Shown here: one piece after another, positions 52,355 through 54,765 of the stretch
How positions within the stretch are numbered: position 1 is the stretch's first letter
Layout: each line of letters opens with the position of its first letter
Assembly: GCF_000733295.1 (NCBI RefSeq)
Contig: NZ_JPMI01000303.1
Coordinates: 1 to 54,765, forward strand
Source of the DNA: Archangium violaceum Cb vi76
GTDB taxonomy: Bacteria > Myxococcota > Myxococcia > Myxococcales > Myxococcaceae
Length of the DNA stretch: 54,765 bases
Reading direction: 5' to 3'
Program-made: the position numbers and the translations under genes
Notes under the pieces: generated by a model
Told to the model about the DNA's origin: nothing
The model's input: the letters and a program-made list of their open reading frames with translations, nothing else
Database searches by the model: none

Positions 52355-53086
52355 ATGCATGCCATCGAGATCGATCGGCTCACCCGCGTCTACGGCTCCG
52401 TACGGGCCGTGGATGGAGTGAGCTTCCATGTGGAGCCCGGAGAAATTTTTGGCTTCATGGGACACAACGGCGCGGGGAAGACGACCACCCTCCGGATGCT
52501 GCTTGGGCTGACGCGCCCCACCTCGGGCAGTGCCCGGGTGCTCGGCCACGACGTGGTACACGAGAGCCTCGAGGTGCGCCGCCAGTGCGGCTTCCTGCCC
52601 GCGAGCTACGCCCTCCCGGCCCACATGACGGCGCGCCAGTTCCTCCACTACGTCGCCGCCATGTTCGACCTCGACCCGGGCGTGGCCGAGACGCGCATCC
52701 AGTCGCTGCTCCAGCTCTTCGGACTCGAGGCCGCGGCGGACCGGAAGCTCGGCGGCTTCTCCACCGGCATGACGCAGAAGGTGGGGCTCGCCCAGGCCCT
52801 CATCAACGAGCCCCGCATCCTGCTGCTGGACGAGCCCACCTCCGGGTTGGATCCTCTCGGCCGCTACGAGCTGCTCGAGCACCTGCGCCGCCTGTCCTCC
52901 GAGCGCGGCGTCACCGTGCTCTTCTCCAGCCACATCCTGTCGGACATCGAGACGCTCTGCCAGCGCGTCGCGGCGCTGCACCAGGGCAAGCTCGTCGCCT
53001 TCGGCCCTGTCGAGGCGCTCAAGAGTGAGCACCGCTCGGCGAACATGGACGAGCTCTACCTGTCGCTCGCGCGGAGGGCCGCATGA
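52355..53086 (+). CDS. ABC transporter ATP-binding protein
   Basis: 243 aa. Walker A GHNGAGKTT (36-44), signature FSTGMTQKVGLAQAL, Walker B ILLLDEPTSGLDP, switch His in FSSHILSDIE. The CcmA/NosF-like exporter type. ATG 52355, 4 nt after the TetR stop. Drives the two downstream permeases; substrate unknown. Confidence 0.93.
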   Translation: MHAIEIDRLTRVYGSVRAVDGVSFHVEPGEIFGFMGHNGAGKTTTLRMLLGLTRPTSGSARVLGHDVVHESLEVRRQCGFLPASYALPAHMTARQFLHYVAAMFDLDPGVAETRIQSLLQLFGLEAAADRKLGGFSTGMTQKVGLAQALINEPRILLLDEPTSGLDPLGRYELLEHLRRLSSERGVTVLFSSHILSDIETLCQRVAALHQGKLVAFGPVEALKSEHRSANMDELYLSLARRAA

Positions 53087-53853
53087 AGGCGCGCTTCCTC
53101 TGGCTCGACATGCGCGCCACGCTCGGCGAGCGGAAGACGTGGCTGGCCGCGGGGATGATGCTCTACGCGGCCATCTCCATGCCCTTCGTCGCGGCGAAGC
53201 CGCCCGAGCACGTGCTCTCGGCGCTGAAGGGGTGGTTCTCCACGTCGGATCCCTTCATCCTCTTCCTGTTCATCTGGACGGACCTGGCGATGAACAAGTG
53301 CATCCTCGTCCTCGGGGTGGTGCTCGCGAGCAGCCTGCTCATCCGCGAGCGGGAGACGGGGCAGCTCGCGGTGCTGCTGTCCAAGCCCATCTCGCCCGCC
53401 GCGTACTTCCTGGCCCGGACACTGTCGGCCTGTGCCGTCATGGGGGTGCTCTACATCGGCACGCACCTGGCCGCCGCGCCCTTCGTGGCCCGGAGCCTGC
53501 CGGGGTTCCGCGCGGGGCTCTTCTTCGCCTCCATGGCGGTGCACCTCTTCGCCGCGTTCTTCGCCGTCTGCTTCAGCGCCCTCATGGCCGTGCTCATCCA
53601 GCGGCGGGCGCTGGCGGGGTTCGTCAGCCTGATGGTGCTCAGCCTGCTGGTGGGCATGGCCTTCATCGGCTTCTACAACCCGGCCTGGAATGGCATCTCC
53701 CAGCTCAACCCCCTCACCCAGGGCATCTCCGTGCTCGGCCATGTGGACGACCTGCGCCCGGGGCACGTGCTGACGCCCATCGCCCTCCTGCTGGGAATGA
53801 ACGCGGCTGTACTCGCTCTCGGCGCCCTGCGGGTGCGCCATCTGGAGATGTGA
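53083..53853 (+). CDS. ABC-2 type permease
   Basis: 256 aa, six TM helices; ERETGQLAVLLSKPISPAAY is the coupling loop typical of NosY-like permeases. Overlaps the ATPase stop (ATGA), so the unit is tightly coupled. Together with the next permease it forms a heterodimeric exporter. Confidence 0.9.
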   Translation: MKARFLWLDMRATLGERKTWLAAGMMLYAAISMPFVAAKPPEHVLSALKGWFSTSDPFILFLFIWTDLAMNKCILVLGVVLASSLLIRERETGQLAVLLSKPISPAAYFLARTLSACAVMGVLYIGTHLAAAPFVARSLPGFRAGLFFASMAVHLFAAFFAVCFSALMAVLIQRRALAGFVSLMVLSLLVGMAFIGFYNPAWNGISQLNPLTQGISVLGHVDDLRPGHVLTPIALLLGMNAAVLALGALRVRHLEM

Positions 53854-53857
53854 CGCC

Positions 53858-54646
53858 ATGCAGGCCCCTCTTCGTCGCTACCGCCTCCTCGAGGCCCGCC
53901 ATGCCCTCGGGTGGCTGCCCCTCGTGTCCCTGCTCGTGGGCATCGCCGTCGTCGTCTTCACGGCCTTGTTCATGCCGCTGTTTCCCACCGCGGTCATCAC
54001 CTTCATGGAGCGCGCGTTCCTCATTCGTGGAATGGGCGCGGTGATCCTGGTCAACGAATACGTTGGCATCTACATGCTGGCCTTCTTCGGCGGCGTCACG
54101 GGGCTGATGCGGGCGCTCGTCGAGCCCCGGGAGAACCGGTCCCTCGAGATGCTGCTCAGCAAGCCTGTCTCCCGCCGTGTCTTCCTGATGGCCCGGGTGG
54201 GCCCCATCCTGCTCGCCTCCTCCGCCGTGGGCGTGGGGATGTCCCTGGTCCTGGGGCTCGTCGTGCGGCCCTACACGGGCGAGGGCTCCAACGTGAGTGT
54301 CGCGGGAGCGGTGGGCGCCGGGCTCATCTTCACGGCCCTGGCGGTGCTGCTGCTGTGTGTGCTCGTTGTCCCGCTGCTCCTGGTGCGTGACGCGTTCCAG
54401 GGACTCCTCATCGCGTTCGCGATGTGGATCGTGCCCATGTTCCCGACCGCCGTGCTGCTCTACCGTCCCGATCTGTACGACGGGCGCGACCGGCTGCGAG
54501 ATCTGATCGTCCTGGGACCGAATCTCCTGTGGTACGACGCGTCCGTGCCGCTCCTCACGGCCATCTCACTGGCCGTGGCCTTCGTGGGCTCCTGCGGGGC
54601 GCTCGTGATCGGCACCCGCGTGTTCGAGCGCGCGGAGCCGCGCTGA
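53858..54646 (+). CDS. ABC-2 type permease, second subunit
   Basis: 262 aa, six TM helices; the coupling loop EPRENRSLEMLLSKPVSRRVF matches that of the neighbour (GQLAVLLSKP). Five bases after the previous stop. Last gene of the TetR-ABC operon. Confidence 0.9.
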   Translation: MQAPLRRYRLLEARHALGWLPLVSLLVGIAVVVFTALFMPLFPTAVITFMERAFLIRGMGAVILVNEYVGIYMLAFFGGVTGLMRALVEPRENRSLEMLLSKPVSRRVFLMARVGPILLASSAVGVGMSLVLGLVVRPYTGEGSNVSVAGAVGAGLIFTALAVLLLCVLVVPLLLVRDAFQGLLIAFAMWIVPMFPTAVLLYRPDLYDGRDRLRDLIVLGPNLLWYDASVPLLTAISLAVAFVGSCGALVIGTRVFERAEPR

Positions 54647-54675
54647 GCCGGCATCTCGCCTTCCTCGGCAGTCGC

Positions 54676-54765
54676 TCACGAAGAGTTCGAGCCAATGGAG
54701 GCGGGTGCGGCGCGCGGCAGGTAGCGCCCCGGGCCCTCGTTGAGCGGGTGAAGTTCCATCAGACA
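54676..54765 (-). CDS. C-terminal end of a convergent gene, cut by the window edge
   Basis: Thirty minus-strand codons run to TGA at 54676 (MELHPLNEGPGRYLPRAA, GSNSS) and remain open to the edge. Too short to identify; could be chance, but it has protein-like codon use and a plausible convergent layout. Confidence 0.35.
   Translation of the reverse strand, partial: CLMELHPLNEGPGRYLPRAAPASIGSNSS

Overview
The window is GC-rich with third-position G/C bias and carries many myxobacterial traits: lipoproteins with Asp/Gly-rich tails, ELWxSDGT repeats, two-component phosphate control next to pst, and a C-terminal Cys-TM-Arg sorting-like tail. I place it in the Myxococcota, probably the Archangium/Cystobacter side of the Cystobacterineae. 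This is inferred from gene style, not from a marker gene.

Layout. (1) 1-5142, minus strand: type II fatty-acid synthesis operon plsX-fabH-fabD-fabG-acpP-fabF (fabF cut by the window edge; plsX has an apparent 1-nt frameshift). rpmF is divergent at 5393. (2) 5.7-13 kb: DoxX-like membrane protein, GH15 hydrolase, heparinase/alginate-lyase-like secreted protein, and a PKD + F5/8-type C carbohydrate-binding protein. (3) 13.1-18.6 kb: accessory island with a DPYAAAG-repeat protein behind twin palindromes, decayed paralogue pieces, and a two-gene unit: a cytosolic metzincin-type metalloprotease translationally coupled to a caspase-SLOG-TIR protein. This is the best candidate for an undescribed immune system. 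(4) 18.6-26 kb: flavin amine oxidase, serine hydrolase lipoprotein and ferritin-like operon, interspersed with at least six truncated, internally deleted or frameshifted genes. (5) 26-31 kb: unknown protein, ArsR plus SRPBCC-cupin pair, DUF1963-like protein, ELWxSDGT lipoprotein. (6) 31-45 kb: yceD, TPR protein and lipoprotein, then a phosphate island: PhoB-like regulator, PhoR kinase, metallophosphoesterase, SixA-like phosphatase, second PhoB, pstSCAB, phoU, a ceramide-glucosyltransferase-like enzyme and a second metallophosphoesterase, with 11-bp-phased PHO-box-like repeats at several promoters. (7) 44.6-51.4 kb: single-domain response regulator, CNNM/CorC protein, aminotransferase, HPPD-family enzyme with hydroxymandelate-synthase-like residues, tandem universal stress protein and cation/proton antiporter. 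(8) 51.6-54.6 kb: TetR regulator with an ABC exporter operon, and the tail of a convergent gene.

How it fits together: the Pho island senses and imports phosphate and may drive glycolipid replacement of phospholipids; the fab operon supplies acyl chains; the 15.6-18.1 kb pair looks like a self-contained NAD/nucleotide-signal-to-protease defence module. No rRNA, tRNA, CRISPR array or insertion sequence was recognised.
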